Source: Palsa-504 sp963839095 | GTDB lineage: Bacteria > Actinomycetota > Actinomycetes > Streptosporangiales > Streptosporangiaceae | DNA length: 64,000 nt | Reading direction: 5' to 3' | Assembly: GCA_963839095.1 (NCBI GenBank) | Contig: CAWIUF010000029.1 | Coordinates: 124,001-188,000, forward strand | Notes under the pieces: generated by a model | Databases searched by the model: none | Seen by the model: only the letters and a program-made list of their open reading frames with translations | What the model was told of the DNA's origin: nothing | Position numbers and translations under genes: made by a program | Shown here: piece after piece, positions 55,801-64,000 of the stretch | Position numbering within the stretch: the first letter of the stretch is position 1 | Layout of the letters: each line of letters opens with the position of its first letter

Positions 55801-56664
55801 TCAGGGACCGGCCGGCGGGTCGTCCGCGGCCAGCCGCTCGTAGGCGGGGGTCAGCACGTCAGCGAGGTCCTGGCCCCTGACCGTGACCGGCGGCGGCGGG
55901 AACATGCGCAGCAGCAGGTCGGGAGCAGCGGCGGCGGGCGCGGCGGCCAGCGCCCGCAGCCGGGCCGGGCTCAGCCCGGGTGACCAGAACCCGTCCAGGC
56001 ACTCCGCCAGCGGCGGGGCCGGCACGTCCAGGGCGTCCCGCTCGGCCGGAGCCCCGCCCCGGTCAGGCGATCCCTGGATCCGGCGCATCGCGGCCAGCAG
56101 GTCCTCGCGCTCCTTGCCCCGCCAGGCCAGCATGCCGAACGGGTCACGGTCGAACTCCTCGGCCAGCACGTAGCAGACCGCGGCCAGGTGCTTGCACGGC
56201 ACGCCCCAGTCCGGGCAGCTGCAGTGCATGTCCAGGTCCGCGGACGAGCCGGGGAACAGCGGCGTGCCGCACTCGGCGAAGACCTCCTCGATCTCCCGCG
56301 GCATCTCCCCGGCCAGCAGCTTGGCCCGGAACAGCGCCTGGCTGGCCAGCCGGTCGAGCACCCGCCGCCACTGGGCGGTGGTCAGCGGCAGCACCGCGAT
56401 CCTGACCTGGTACGGCCGCACCCGTGACCCCTGCACCCGGGCGGTGACCTTGCCCTGGGACAGCTCGAAGTCGAGGACCTGCCCGGCCCGGGCGTAGCTG
56501 CGGCCCCGGGCCAGCCGGCTGCTCATCCCGTAGGACTCCAGCACGCCGATGAACCGCCGCGACCACCACTGCTCGCCGATCGCCCCGCGCTTGCTCCTGG
56601 CCCTGATCCCGCCGTCTACCCGGATCGGCTTCGCCGGCGGCCAGTCGTCCCAGCGCTCGCCCAT
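55801..56664 (-). CDS. SWIM zinc-finger protein
   Basis: The 287-residue protein has a SWIM motif, CSCPDWGVPCKHLAAV (Cys-x-Cys, Cys-x-His, about 148-162), preceded by GEQWWSRRFIGVLESYGMSSRLARGRSYAR, a block typical of SWIM proteins paired with SNF2 helicases. SWIM fingers bind DNA or proteins. ATG 56664 overlaps the helicase stop by one base (TAATG), so the two proteins are made together and probably work in the same DNA-transaction complex. Confidence 0.9.
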   Translation of the reverse strand: MGERWDDWPPAKPIRVDGGIRARSKRGAIGEQWWSRRFIGVLESYGMSSRLARGRSYARAGQVLDFELSQGKVTARVQGSRVRPYQVRIAVLPLTTAQWRRVLDRLASQALFRAKLLAGEMPREIEEVFAECGTPLFPGSSADLDMHCSCPDWGVPCKHLAAVCYVLAEEFDRDPFGMLAWRGKEREDLLAAMRRIQGSPDRGGAPAERDALDVPAPPLAECLDGFWSPGLSPARLRALAAAPAAAAPDLLLRMFPPPPVTVRGQDLADVLTPAYERLAADDPPAGP

Positions 56665-59600
56665 TACTCGCTCACCGCGTCGGGCGACAGGGTCAGGACG
56701 GACCGCAGGTCGTCGGAGGACAGCTCGGTGAGCCAGCCCTCGCCGGTGCCGACGATCTGCTCGGCCAGCGCCTTCTTGTCCTCGATCATGGCGTCGATCC
56801 GCTCCTCCAGGGTGCCGACGCAGACGAACTTACGCACCTGGACGTTGCGCTGCTGCCCGATGCGGAACGCCCGGTCGGTCGCCTGGTCTTCTACCGCCGG
56901 GTTCCACCACCGGTCGATATGGATCACGTGGCTGGCCGCGGTCAGGTTGAGCCCGGTGCCGCCGGCCTTGAGCGACAGCAGGAACAAGGCGGGCTCGTCC
57001 AGCTCGCCGAACTGGGACACCATCGCGTCCCGCTGCTTCTTCGACGTACCGCCGTGCAGGAACAGCACCGGGCAGCCGAGCCTGGCCGCCAGGTGCGGCT
57101 GCAGCATCCGGCCGAACTCGGCGTACTGGGTGAAGCACAGCGCCTTGTCGCCCTCGGCCACGATCTCGTCGCAGAGCTCCTCGAGCCGGGCCAGCTTGCC
57201 CGAGCGGCCGGGCAGCCGGGACCCGTCACCGAGCAGGTGGGCAGGATGGTTGCACACCTGCTTGAGCTTGGCCATGGTGGCCAGCACCAGCCCGCGGCGG
57301 CTGATGTCGTCGGCGGCCTCCTCGATCCGGCTGAGCATGTCGGTGACCGTGGCCTGGTACAGGCTGGCCTGCTCGGGGGTGAGGTTGCAGAAGACCTTCA
57401 TCTCCTGCTTGTCCGGCAGGTCGGAGATGATCGTCTTGTCGGTCTTCAGACGGCGCAGGACGAACGGCTGGGTGATCCGCTTCAGCGCCTGGACCGCGTC
57501 CGGCGCCTCGAGCGGATCGTTCCCCTCGATGGGGACCGCGTACCGCTTGCGGAACTTCTCGGCCGGGCCGAGCAGGCCCGGGTTGGCGAACTCCATGATC
57601 GACCACAGCTCGGACAGCCGGTTCTCCACCGGCGTCCCGGTCAGGGCGATCCGGGCGGCGGCGGGCAGGCTCCGGACCGCCCGGGCCTGCCTGGTCGCGT
57701 GGTTCTTGATGTTCTGCGCCTCGTCGCACACCACCCGCGCCCAGCTCACCTGGCTGAGCGCGGCCTGGTCCCTGGTCGCCACGCCGTAGGTGGTGAGGAC
57801 CAGGTCCGTCTCGCGCAGCGCCGCGGCGAGCGAGTCGCCCTCCAGCCGGTCCGCGCCGTGGTGCACGTGCACGCGGAGACCGGGGGTGAACCGGGCCGCC
57901 TCCCGCTGCCAGTTGCCGACCAGCGACATCGGGCAGATCAGCAGCGTGGGGTCGCCGTCGGACGGCTGCGCGGCGATGAGCGACAGCAGCTGGATCGTCT
58001 TGCCCAGGCCCATGTCGTCGGCCAGGATGCCGCCGAGGCCGAGCTGGCCCAGGAAGGACAGCCAGGACAGCCCGCGCTCCTGGTAGGGCCGCAGCTCGCC
58101 CTGGAAGCCGGCGGGCGTGGTCATCGGCTCGAGCCGCCGGTCGGCCTGACCGGAGATCAGGTCGCCGAGCCAGCCGTCGGCGTCCACCCCGACCAGGGGG
58201 ACGTCCTCGTCCGGGCCGTCGGCGCCTTCGGGGCCGGCCAGCCCCAGCCCGGCCGCGAGCGCGCCGGCCGCGGTCATCGTGCCGCCCTGGTTGCGCTCGA
58301 GGAACTTCAGCGCCGCCTTCAGGTGCGCGTCGTCCAGCTCGACCCACTGACCGCGCAGCCGGACCAGCGGGACCTTCAGCCGGGCCAGCTCCGCCAGCTC
58401 GTCGGGGTCGAGCGCCTCGTCGCCCACGGCCACGTCGTACTTGAAGTCGACGATGTCGCCCAGGCCGAACCGGGCCGCGCCCGGCGCCGCGGCCGACGCG
58501 CCGGAACTGCCGCGGGACCGGGTGGTCAGCTTCAGCCCGAGGCGGGCCTTGCGCACCCAGTCGGGCAGCAGCACGCCGAACCCGGCCCCGGCCAGCAGCG
58601 GCCCGGTCTCCTTGAGAAACCGGAACGCCCCCGCCGTATCCAGCTCCACCAGGGCCGGGGCGGCCTCCCGCAGCGCGTCCTCCATCTCGGCGAAGAGCCT
58701 GGCCGCGGCGCCCAGGCCGGCCAGCAACTCCTCCACCGGGTCACCGCCGGGCGCCATCCCGGACCCGAGGCCGTCCCAGACATCGGCGGCGGAGACCATG
58801 AGGCTGGGGTCGTCCGCGGACTGCAGCGCGAACTCCACCCGCCAGGGATCACCGTCGGCCGCTTCCGGCTCGGCGAGCCGGAAGCAGGTGCGCACCGGGC
58901 CCGCCGGGATCCGCGCGCCGTCCAGCCAGCCGCCCAGTTCCGCGGCCAGCCCGGCCGCGTCGTCCTCGTCCCGCGGCGCCGGCAACTCGACGCGGGCGTC
59001 GTCCGCGGCCAGGGCGAGCACGTAGCGCTCCGCGACGGGCAGGCGCGCCGGGGCGCGGCCGCGCCGGGCGGGCAGCAGCGAGGACGGCAGCCGGGCCCGG
59101 ACGGCCGCGTCCGCCAGGGCGTCAAGGGCGTCGCCCAGCAGCAGCCCGGGTGGCTGGGCACTGACCGCCCGGCCGGCCGGGGGCATCGCCGCCGCCAGGT
59201 CGCGGGCTCGCTGCACGTCCGCGCCGCCGAGCACCGGGCGCCACCGGGCGGCGAGCGCGCCGTCCTCGGCCGCGAGCACCGGCAGGACCCGGCCGCGCCT
59301 GGCCAAGCCGGAGGCGAAGCCGGCCACCGCGGCCAGGTAGGCCAGCGACCCGCCCGCGGTCGCGGGATCGTCCGGCTGGCCGGAGCCGCCCAGTGCGTCC
59401 AGCACGGCGAGCGCGGGCGCGGGTGCGAAGGCCAGCACCGGCACCCGCCAGCTGGCCAGTGAGACCCGCCCGCGCCGGGCTGGCGTCTTGCCCAGCGGCC
59501 CCTCAGCCGCGGTGAGCTCGTCCCGGGCGGACCGGACTAGCTCCGGCGAGGCCTGCGGTCCGCCGCCGGCCGTGGGCAGCTGGAGGGTCAGCTCGTCGTG

Positions 59601-59810
59601 GAAGGCCTTGCGGGCCGCGTCCGCCACCGCGTCCGGGGCGCCGGGCCAGCCGGCTACCAGGTCGGCCAGCTCGGCGGCCGGGCAGGCGAACGGATGCGGC
59701 CGCGGCAGGCGGACCCCCGGCGGCGCGGATTCCCCCACGGCTGGCCGCTCCGGGTCCTCAGCCCACAGGCACAGCGCCCCGTGCGCCCATACCCCGTGGA
59801 TCACCAGCAT
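56664..59810 (-). CDS. SNF2-family DNA helicase/translocase
   Basis: An intact 1048-residue protein. The N-terminal 500 residues match the bacterial SNF2-associated domain (DUF3670-like). The motor has Walker A LADDMGLGKTIQLL (about 600), motif II VVCDEAQNIKN, LTGTPVENRLSELWS, and the C-terminal lobe with GGTGLNLTAASHVIHIDRWWNPAVEDQATDRAFRIGQ. Such HepA-like enzymes translocate on double-stranded DNA and remodel protein-DNA complexes. It is the first gene of the SNF2-SWIM pair. That a 3.1-kb frame is clean while shorter neighbours are broken shows the indels are unevenly spread. Confidence 0.95.
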   Translation of the reverse strand: MLVIHGVWAHGALCLWAEDPERPAVGESAPPGVRLPRPHPFACPAAELADLVAGWPGAPDAVADAARKAFHDELTLQLPTAGGGPQASPELVRSARDELTAAEGPLGKTPARRGRVSLASWRVPVLAFAPAPALAVLDALGGSGQPDDPATAGGSLAYLAAVAGFASGLARRGRVLPVLAAEDGALAARWRPVLGGADVQRARDLAAAMPPAGRAVSAQPPGLLLGDALDALADAAVRARLPSSLLPARRGRAPARLPVAERYVLALAADDARVELPAPRDEDDAAGLAAELGGWLDGARIPAGPVRTCFRLAEPEAADGDPWRVEFALQSADDPSLMVSAADVWDGLGSGMAPGGDPVEELLAGLGAAARLFAEMEDALREAAPALVELDTAGAFRFLKETGPLLAGAGFGVLLPDWVRKARLGLKLTTRSRGSSGASAAAPGAARFGLGDIVDFKYDVAVGDEALDPDELAELARLKVPLVRLRGQWVELDDAHLKAALKFLERNQGGTMTAAGALAAGLGLAGPEGADGPDEDVPLVGVDADGWLGDLISGQADRRLEPMTTPAGFQGELRPYQERGLSWLSFLGQLGLGGILADDMGLGKTIQLLSLIAAQPSDGDPTLLICPMSLVGNWQREAARFTPGLRVHVHHGADRLEGDSLAAALRETDLVLTTYGVATRDQAALSQVSWARVVCDEAQNIKNHATRQARAVRSLPAAARIALTGTPVENRLSELWSIMEFANPGLLGPAEKFRKRYAVPIEGNDPLEAPDAVQALKRITQPFVLRRLKTDKTIISDLPDKQEMKVFCNLTPEQASLYQATVTDMLSRIEEAADDISRRGLVLATMAKLKQVCNHPAHLLGDGSRLPGRSGKLARLEELCDEIVAEGDKALCFTQYAEFGRMLQPHLAARLGCPVLFLHGGTSKKQRDAMVSQFGELDEPALFLLSLKAGGTGLNLTAASHVIHIDRWWNPAVEDQATDRAFRIGQQRNVQVRKFVCVGTLEERIDAMIEDKKALAEQIVGTGEGWLTELSSDDLRSVLTLSPDAVSE

Positions 59811-59880
59811 GATCGTCTGCCTCCTGGCCGCCCCTGCACGTTAACAAAGGGGTAGGACAATGATGCGGCGGCGCCGAGGG

Positions 59881-60096
59881 TTACCTGGGCGTTTCGGGCT
59901 TGGCTGGGTCGTCCGGGGCGGCGGTGGCGGCGCCGGGGTCGGGGGTGATCTTGCGGAACTGCTTGTTCATCGACTTGAGCAAGAAGACCAGGGCGACGGC
60001 CAGGGCCGCGAAGACGAGGAACCCGAGGACCCCGGGGGTCACCTGGCTGCTGGCCGGGACGGCCGCGGCGACGCCCGCGTGCACGGCAGCTGTCAT
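59881..60096 (-). CDS. Small single-pass membrane protein coupled to mca
   Basis: A 71-residue protein with one hydrophobic helix (GVLGFLVFAALAVALVFLL, about 22-40), a short basic segment (KSMNKQFRKI) and a Pro/Ala-rich tail. Its ATG overlaps the mca stop (ATGA). A small membrane protein directly after mca is the usual actinobacterial arrangement (as with mycobacterial Rv1083), so it is a genuine conserved gene of unknown role. Confidence 0.85.
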   Translation of the reverse strand: MTAAVHAGVAAAVPASSQVTPGVLGFLVFAALAVALVFLLKSMNKQFRKITPDPGAATAAPDDPAKPETPR

Positions 60097-61011
60097 AGGC
60101 TCACCCTCTCCCGCACGCCGGCGAACAGGTCGTCTTCCGGCAGTTCGCTATCCACGACGGACCTAGCCAGATGATAGTCCTCCGTGGGCCAGACGGCGCG
60201 CTGCACGTCCAGCGGGCAGCGGAACCAGAAGCCGTCCGGGTCGATCTGGGTGGCGTGCGCCTTCAGGGCCTGGTCCCTGATCTCGAAGTAGTCGCCGCAC
60301 GGCACCCGGGTGGTGATCTCCAGCTCGCGCCGCTCCTCCTGGCCCTTCTCCTTGGCCTCCTTGGCGCGGGCTTCCCATTCCTCGAAGATCTTCGTGTACG
60401 GCGATTCCATCCCCCGGCGCAGCATCTCCTCGTGGAAGGCCACGAACTTAGCCCCGTGAAATGACACGAAGTAGTAAAGCTTGAGCGGCTGCCAGGGCTC
60501 GCCGGACTCCGGGTACGCGTCCGGGTCCGCGGCCGCCTCGAAGGCGGCCACGCTGACCTGGTGGGTCATCACGTGGTCGGGGTGCGGGTAGCCGCCGTTC
60601 TCGTCGTAGGTGAGCATGACGTGCGGCCGGAACTCGCGGATCGCGCGGACCAGCGGCCCGGCCGCCTCGGCGACCGGCATGAGCGCGAAGCAGCCCTCCG
60701 GCAGCGGCGGCTTGGGGTCACCCTCGGGCAGCCCGGAGTCGACGAACCCGAGAAAGCGCTGCTCGACCCCGAGGATCTCGCGGGCCCGGTCCATCTCGGC
60801 GCGCCGCACCGCGGCGAATGTCGGCCTTGATCTCGGGCCGGTCCATCGCCGGGTTCAGGATGTCGCCCCGCTCCCCGCCGGTCAGCGTGCACACCATGAC
60901 CTCGACGCCCTCGCGGACGTAGCGGGCCATGGTGGCGGCGCCCTTGCTCGACTCGTCGTCGGGATGCGCGTGCACGGCCATCAGCCGGAGCTGCTCCGGG
61001 TTGCTTTCCAA
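60093..61011 (-). CDS. mca: Mycothiol S-conjugate amidase (one frameshift)
   Basis: Zinc amidase cleaving mycothiol conjugates of electrophiles so that mercapturic acids can be exported; diagnostic of mycothiol-making actinobacteria. Zinc motifs: AHPDDES (about 15) and PHPDHVMTHQ (about 155); also TLTGGERGDILNPAMD and the C-terminal WPTEDYHLARS. The frame breaks near 60822 (gene-sense GCC-G-ACA), after which FAAVRRAEMDRAREILG-type sequence resumes; the span is 3n+1. The start is a TTG at 61011, seven bases after GGGAG, giving the family N-terminus before LRLMAVHAH. Divergent from greA. Confidence 0.92.
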
Positions 61012-61214
61012 CAGTGGTCTCCCTCGTCTAACCTTCTGTGCCCGAAACACCTGTTGGGCTGCGCGACATTCCCCGTTCCGACGCAGTTGATCCGGTGCTC
61101 CCATTTGACTAGAAGGCGATAGTCGCCGACGCTAGTTAGCCTCAAGGAGATTACCCCCGAGGACCGACCGTGGTCCCGCGGACTGTACGTCCTGCGCAGT
61201 ACCGAGGAGTGCCC

Positions 61215-61715
61215 GTGACCGAGACGCGCGATGACACCGTCACCTGGCTGACCCAGGAGGCGTACGACCGGCTCAAGGCCGAACTTGACCACCTCTCTGG
61301 ACCGGGGCGCGTCGATATCGCGAAGAAGATCGAGGCGGCCCGCGACGAGGGCGACCTGAAGGAGAACGGCGGGTACCACGCGGCCAAGGACGAGCAGGGC
61401 CAGATCGAGGCGCGCATCATCCTCCTCCAGCACATCCTGGAGAACGCCCGGGTCGGCGCCCCGCCGCGCACCGACGGCGTAGTGGGTCCCGGGATGACGG
61501 TCACCGTCCGGTTCGTCAAGGACGACGAGGAAGTGACGTTCCTGCTCGCCTCCCGCGAGGAGAGCGGATCGCCGATCGACGTCTACTCGCCCAAGTCGCC
61601 GCTGGGCTCCGCCATCATGGGCAAGAAGGTGGGCGAGAAGGCCACCTACTCGATGCCGAACGGCCGCGCCAACTCGGTCGAGATCCTCGACGCCGTCCCC
61701 TACGTGGGCGCGTAA
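61215..61715 (+). CDS. greA: Transcription elongation factor GreA
   Basis: A 166-residue factor that enters the RNA polymerase secondary channel and stimulates cleavage of backtracked RNA. The N-terminal coiled coil carries the acidic tip in DEGDLKENGGYHAAKDEQ, followed by the FKBP-like C-terminal domain (SPKSPLGSAIMGKKVGEKATY). GTG 61215 is set by GAGGAG five bases upstream; the open frame extends 15 codons further without support. The greA/mca neighbourhood is conserved in mycobacteria and streptomycetes. Confidence 0.95.
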   Translation: MTETRDDTVTWLTQEAYDRLKAELDHLSGPGRVDIAKKIEAARDEGDLKENGGYHAAKDEQGQIEARIILLQHILENARVGAPPRTDGVVGPGMTVTVRFVKDDEEVTFLLASREESGSPIDVYSPKSPLGSAIMGKKVGEKATYSMPNGRANSVEILDAVPYVGA

Positions 61716-61739
61716 AGGTCAAGATCTTTCAATAACCCG

Positions 61740-61770
61740 AACGGGCCGCGATAAGCCATCGCGGCCCGTT
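61740..61770. terminator. Bidirectional hairpin terminator between greA and the DHA2 exporter
   Basis: AACGGGCCGCGAT-AAGCC-ATCGCGGCCCGTT, a perfect 13-bp stem with a five-base loop, 24 bases after greA and 28 bases after the convergent exporter gene. Confidence 0.88.
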
Positions 61771-61797
61771 CTCGTTACTGCTGGGCAGTCGCGCCGG

Positions 61798-63414
61798 TCA
61801 GGACACCAGCTCCGGCTGCTGGCTGGCGGCCTCGGCCGCGGGCGCCCGGCCGCGCAGCGGCACTTCCTTGATGAACCAGGCCAGCACGAAGATGACCACC
61901 GCGGCCGGGACCGCCCAGATGAAGACGTGCTCGACGGCCTGCGAGATCGCGACGAACACGTCGTGCCGGACCGGGGCGGGCAGCGAGTTGACCGTGGCCG
62001 GGTCGAGCTGGCCGCCGCTGGCGCTGATGTGCACCCCGCCCGACGCGCTGGCGAGCGAGCTGGTGAGCTGCCGGGCGAACAGGGCGCCGAACGCGGCCAC
62101 TCCCAGCGACCCGCCGATCTGCTGGAAGAACATCCGGGCGCTGCTGGCCACGCCCATGTCCCGCTGCTCCACGCTGTTCTGCCCGATCAGCGAGACCATC
62201 TGCATGAGGAAGCCCATGCCGAGGCCGAGGACGACGTAGAACAGCGCCGAGGTGAGCAGCGAGGTGCCGATCCCCAGGCCGGTGAGCAGGTACAGGCCAG
62301 CCGTCATGATGGCGCCGCCGATGATCGGGAACGCCTTGTACCGGCCGGTCCTGGTGGTCACCTGCCCGGCCACGATCGAGGTGACCGTCACGCCGAGCAT
62401 CATCGGGGTCAGCATCAGCCCGCTGACCGTCGGCGACCTGCCCTGGACCGTCTGCTGGAACAGCGGCAGGAACGTCATCGCGCCGAACATGGCCAGGCCG
62501 GTGAGGAAGGTCATGGCCATGGCCAGGGAGAAGTTCCGGTTGCGGAAGACGTGCAGCGGCAGCATCGGCTCCGCGGCCCGGCGCTCCACGTACAGGAACC
62601 CGGCGGCGGACGCCACGGCGAGCAGGGCGAGCCCGATGATCGTCATCGAGCCCCACGCGTACTGCGTCCCGCCCCAGGTGGCCAGCAGGATGAGCGCGGT
62701 CGCGGCCACCCCGAGCAGCGTCCCGCCCAGGTAGTCGACCTTGTGGCTGACCTTGTGGGTGGGCACGTGCAGGACGGCGAGCAGGTAGATCAGCGCCGCG
62801 CCGCCCAGCGGGATGTTGATGTAGAAGATCCAGCGCCAGGAGAACGAGGTGGTGATGAACCCGCCGAGCAGCGGCCCGCCGATGGTGGCGAGCATCATGA
62901 CCACCATCATGTAGCTCATGTACTTGCCGCGTTCGCGGGGCGCCACGATGTCGCCCAGCGACGCCATCGCGCCGACCATCAGGCCGCCCGCGCCCAGGCC
63001 CTGGATGGCGCGGAACGCGATCAGCTCGGCCATGGTCTGGGACAGGCCGGACAGCGCCGACCCGGCCAGGAAGATCAGGATCGCGGCGATGAAGAACGAC
63101 TTCCGCCCGTACATGTCGCCGAGCTTGCCGTAGAACGGCGTGGTGATCGTCGAGGCCAGGATGTAGGCCGTGACCACCCAGGACAGGTGCGCGACCCCGC
63201 CGAGGTCACCGACGATCCGCGGCAGCGCGGTGCTCACGATGAGGTTGTCCAGCATGGCCAGCAAGATGGCCATCAGCAGTCCGGGCAAGATGATCATCAC
63301 CTGGCGCGGCGGGAGGAACGTCCCGCCCGCGGCCGGCCCGCTGGTCACCGACGCCGCACCGCCCGGGGCGTCCTTGCCCGGCTCGGTTCCTGCGTGGTCA
63401 ATGGGTTCCGCCAC
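61798..63414 (-). CDS. DHA2/EmrB-QacA-type drug exporter (MFS, 14 helices)
   Basis: An intact 538-residue drug:H+ antiporter. Motif C-like and family sequences are visible: LLAMLDNLIVSTALPRIVGDLGG in helix 1, YGKLGDMYGRKSFF (motif A), RAIQGLGAGGLMVGAMA, GPLLGGFITTSFSWRWIFYINIPLGG (the DHA2 hallmark after helix 5), with an extracellular loop before the last helix. ATG 63414 begins a 35-residue cytoplasmic head. It diverges from a TetR gene with twin palindromic operators in between, so it is probably drug-inducible. Confidence 0.93.
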   Translation of the reverse strand: MAEPIDHAGTEPGKDAPGGAASVTSGPAAGGTFLPPRQVMIILPGLLMAILLAMLDNLIVSTALPRIVGDLGGVAHLSWVVTAYILASTITTPFYGKLGDMYGRKSFFIAAILIFLAGSALSGLSQTMAELIAFRAIQGLGAGGLMVGAMASLGDIVAPRERGKYMSYMMVVMMLATIGGPLLGGFITTSFSWRWIFYINIPLGGAALIYLLAVLHVPTHKVSHKVDYLGGTLLGVAATALILLATWGGTQYAWGSMTIIGLALLAVASAAGFLYVERRAAEPMLPLHVFRNRNFSLAMAMTFLTGLAMFGAMTFLPLFQQTVQGRSPTVSGLMLTPMMLGVTVTSIVAGQVTTRTGRYKAFPIIGGAIMTAGLYLLTGLGIGTSLLTSALFYVVLGLGMGFLMQMVSLIGQNSVEQRDMGVASSARMFFQQIGGSLGVAAFGALFARQLTSSLASASGGVHISASGGQLDPATVNSLPAPVRHDVFVAISQAVEHVFIWAVPAAVVIFVLAWFIKEVPLRGRAPAAEAASQQPELVS

Positions 63415-63472
63415 CCCATGCTCCTTACTACGTACTCCGCCGTTTCCCGTCTGCTCTGGCTCGGTGCATCAT

Positions 63473-63494
63473 TGACTTACCGGCCGGCAAGTCA
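63473..63494. promoter_or_regulatory. TetR operator 1
   Basis: TGACTTACCGGCCGGCAAGTCA, a near-perfect 22-bp palindrome between the divergent exporter and TetR genes. Confidence 0.8.
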
Positions 63495-63508
63495 CTATGC
63501 TAAAGCCG

Positions 63509-63530
63509 TTACTTACCGGCCGTCAAGTAA
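63509..63530. promoter_or_regulatory. TetR operator 2
   Basis: TTACTTACCGGCCGTCAAGTAA repeats operator 1 with few changes, its centre 36 bases further right. TTACTTACCGGCC matches the ACTTACCGG half-site of operator 1. Confidence 0.8.
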
Positions 63531-63571
63531 AAATGACGGCTCCAGCTCCACCGAGAAGGTGCGAAACAGGC

Positions 63572-64000
63572 ATGCACGACACGGCGTCCACGCCGCGGAC
63601 CGACACCAGGTCACGCGTGCAGAAGGTGGCGCTCGAACTGTTCGCCGAGCAGGGCTACGAGAAGACGTCCCTGCGCGAGATCGCCGAGCGGCTGGGCGTG
63701 ACCAAGGCCGCCCTGTATTACCACTTCAAGTCCAAGGAAGACATCGTCCACAGCTTCACCGACGACTACTTCGCCGAGCTGGACGCCCTCCTGGACTGGG
63801 CCAAGGACCGCCCGCACGACGACGAGACCCGCCGCGAGCTCCTCGACCGCTACGTCGGCATCGTGCTGGCCAGCAACGCGGTCTTCCGCTTCCTGGAGCA
63901 GAACCGGGCCTCGATACAGTCCATGGAGGCCGGCAAGGAGCGCTTCGCGCGGGTCCGCGTCCGGCTCGACGCGCTGGTCGACGTGCTGGTGGGCCCCGAC
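63572..64000 (+). CDS. TetR-family regulator (cut by the window end)
   Basis: 143 codons are visible from ATG 63572. The HTH is clear: RVQKVALELFAEQGYEKTSLREIAERLGVTKAALYYHFKSKEDIV. The start of the ligand domain follows (YVGIVLASNAVFRFLEQNRAS). It is divergent from the DHA2 exporter and flanked by the twin ACTTACCGGCC palindromes, so it very likely represses that exporter. The 3' end is outside the window. Confidence 0.92.
   Translation, partial: MHDTASTPRTDTRSRVQKVALELFAEQGYEKTSLREIAERLGVTKAALYYHFKSKEDIVHSFTDDYFAELDALLDWAKDRPHDDETRRELLDRYVGIVLASNAVFRFLEQNRASIQSMEAGKERFARVRVRLDALVDVLVGPD

Noticed and set aside
56919..59462. An 847-codon plus-strand frame opposite the SNF2 helicase
   Set aside because: Antisense shadow: low-complexity His/Gly/Gln/Arg protein with no motifs, opposite an intact helicase.

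Overview
The window is very GC-rich DNA (nearly all third codon positions are G or C) from an actinomycete. A mycothiol S-conjugate amidase, an IdeR/DtxR-type iron regulator, CIRCE and HAIR heat-shock operators, DUF2530/DUF3027/DUF3263 proteins and several Streptomyces-like gene neighbourhoods (thrC, a MoaD/CysO-like carrier, csp and groEL; otsA, otsB and DUF3263; greA, mca and a small membrane protein; pdxH and citrate synthase) all point there. I cannot name the genus. No rRNA, tRNA, CRISPR array, prophage or transposase was seen.

Layout. 1-7.6 kb: partial KamA-like radical SAM enzyme (-), plsX and argS (+), a beta-helix lipoprotein (-), a secreted protein coupled to a stand-alone winged-helix regulator, and a 55-residue membrane protein missed by length filters. 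7.6-19 kb: PAS-GAF-PP2C-ATPase phosphatase, ideR and pdxH (-); citrate synthase, serC, thpR (+); MarR, DUF2530, DUF3027, MFS and cold-shock genes. 19.4-26.4 kb: groEL under two CIRCE boxes, csp, ubiquitin-like sulfur carrier, thrC, and convergent otsA / otsB-DUF3263. 26.6-31.4 kb: a mycosin-like subtilase whose catalytic Asp and His are replaced, and HAIR-controlled lon. 31.6-35.5 kb: lutCBA lactate oxidation genes and a phosphopantetheinyl transferase. 35.8-38.8 kb: TetR with a DrrAB-type exporter around a striking GTAC-N3-GTAC operator array. 38.8-47.2 kb: an apparent L-fucose oxidation cassette (SDR, sugar ABC transporter, L-fuconate dehydratase, aldo/keto reductase) with folB and a FadR-type GntR regulator. 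47.3-53 kb: RecQ helicase with a phosphoribosyltransferase-like tail, rhodanese, MmpL-type RND exporter and its TetR. 53-60 kb: seryl-tRNA synthetase, an unknown acidic protein, SWIM-finger protein and SNF2 helicase. 60-64 kb: mca with a small membrane protein, greA, a DHA2 exporter and a divergent, truncated TetR with twin operators.

A quality caveat runs through everything. About twenty genes, including housekeeping ones (serS, probably plsX), are broken by single-base indels while the coding signal continues in another frame without internal stops. In most, the reconstructed span is a multiple of three plus one, meaning one extra base. Many of the extra bases are a G or C next to a short C or G run. 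Consensus error is the simplest explanation. Indels are densest at about 39.9-43.5 kb, in the sugar transporter. I give reconstructed spans for these genes and say where the frame breaks.

How the genes work together: the fucose route is expected to end in pyruvate and L-lactate, and LutABC nearby oxidises L-lactate to pyruvate. groEL and lon illustrate the two classical actinobacterial heat-shock circuits (HrcA/CIRCE and HspR/HAIR). Three TetR genes each sit beside an exporter and an intergenic palindrome that is a good candidate operator.
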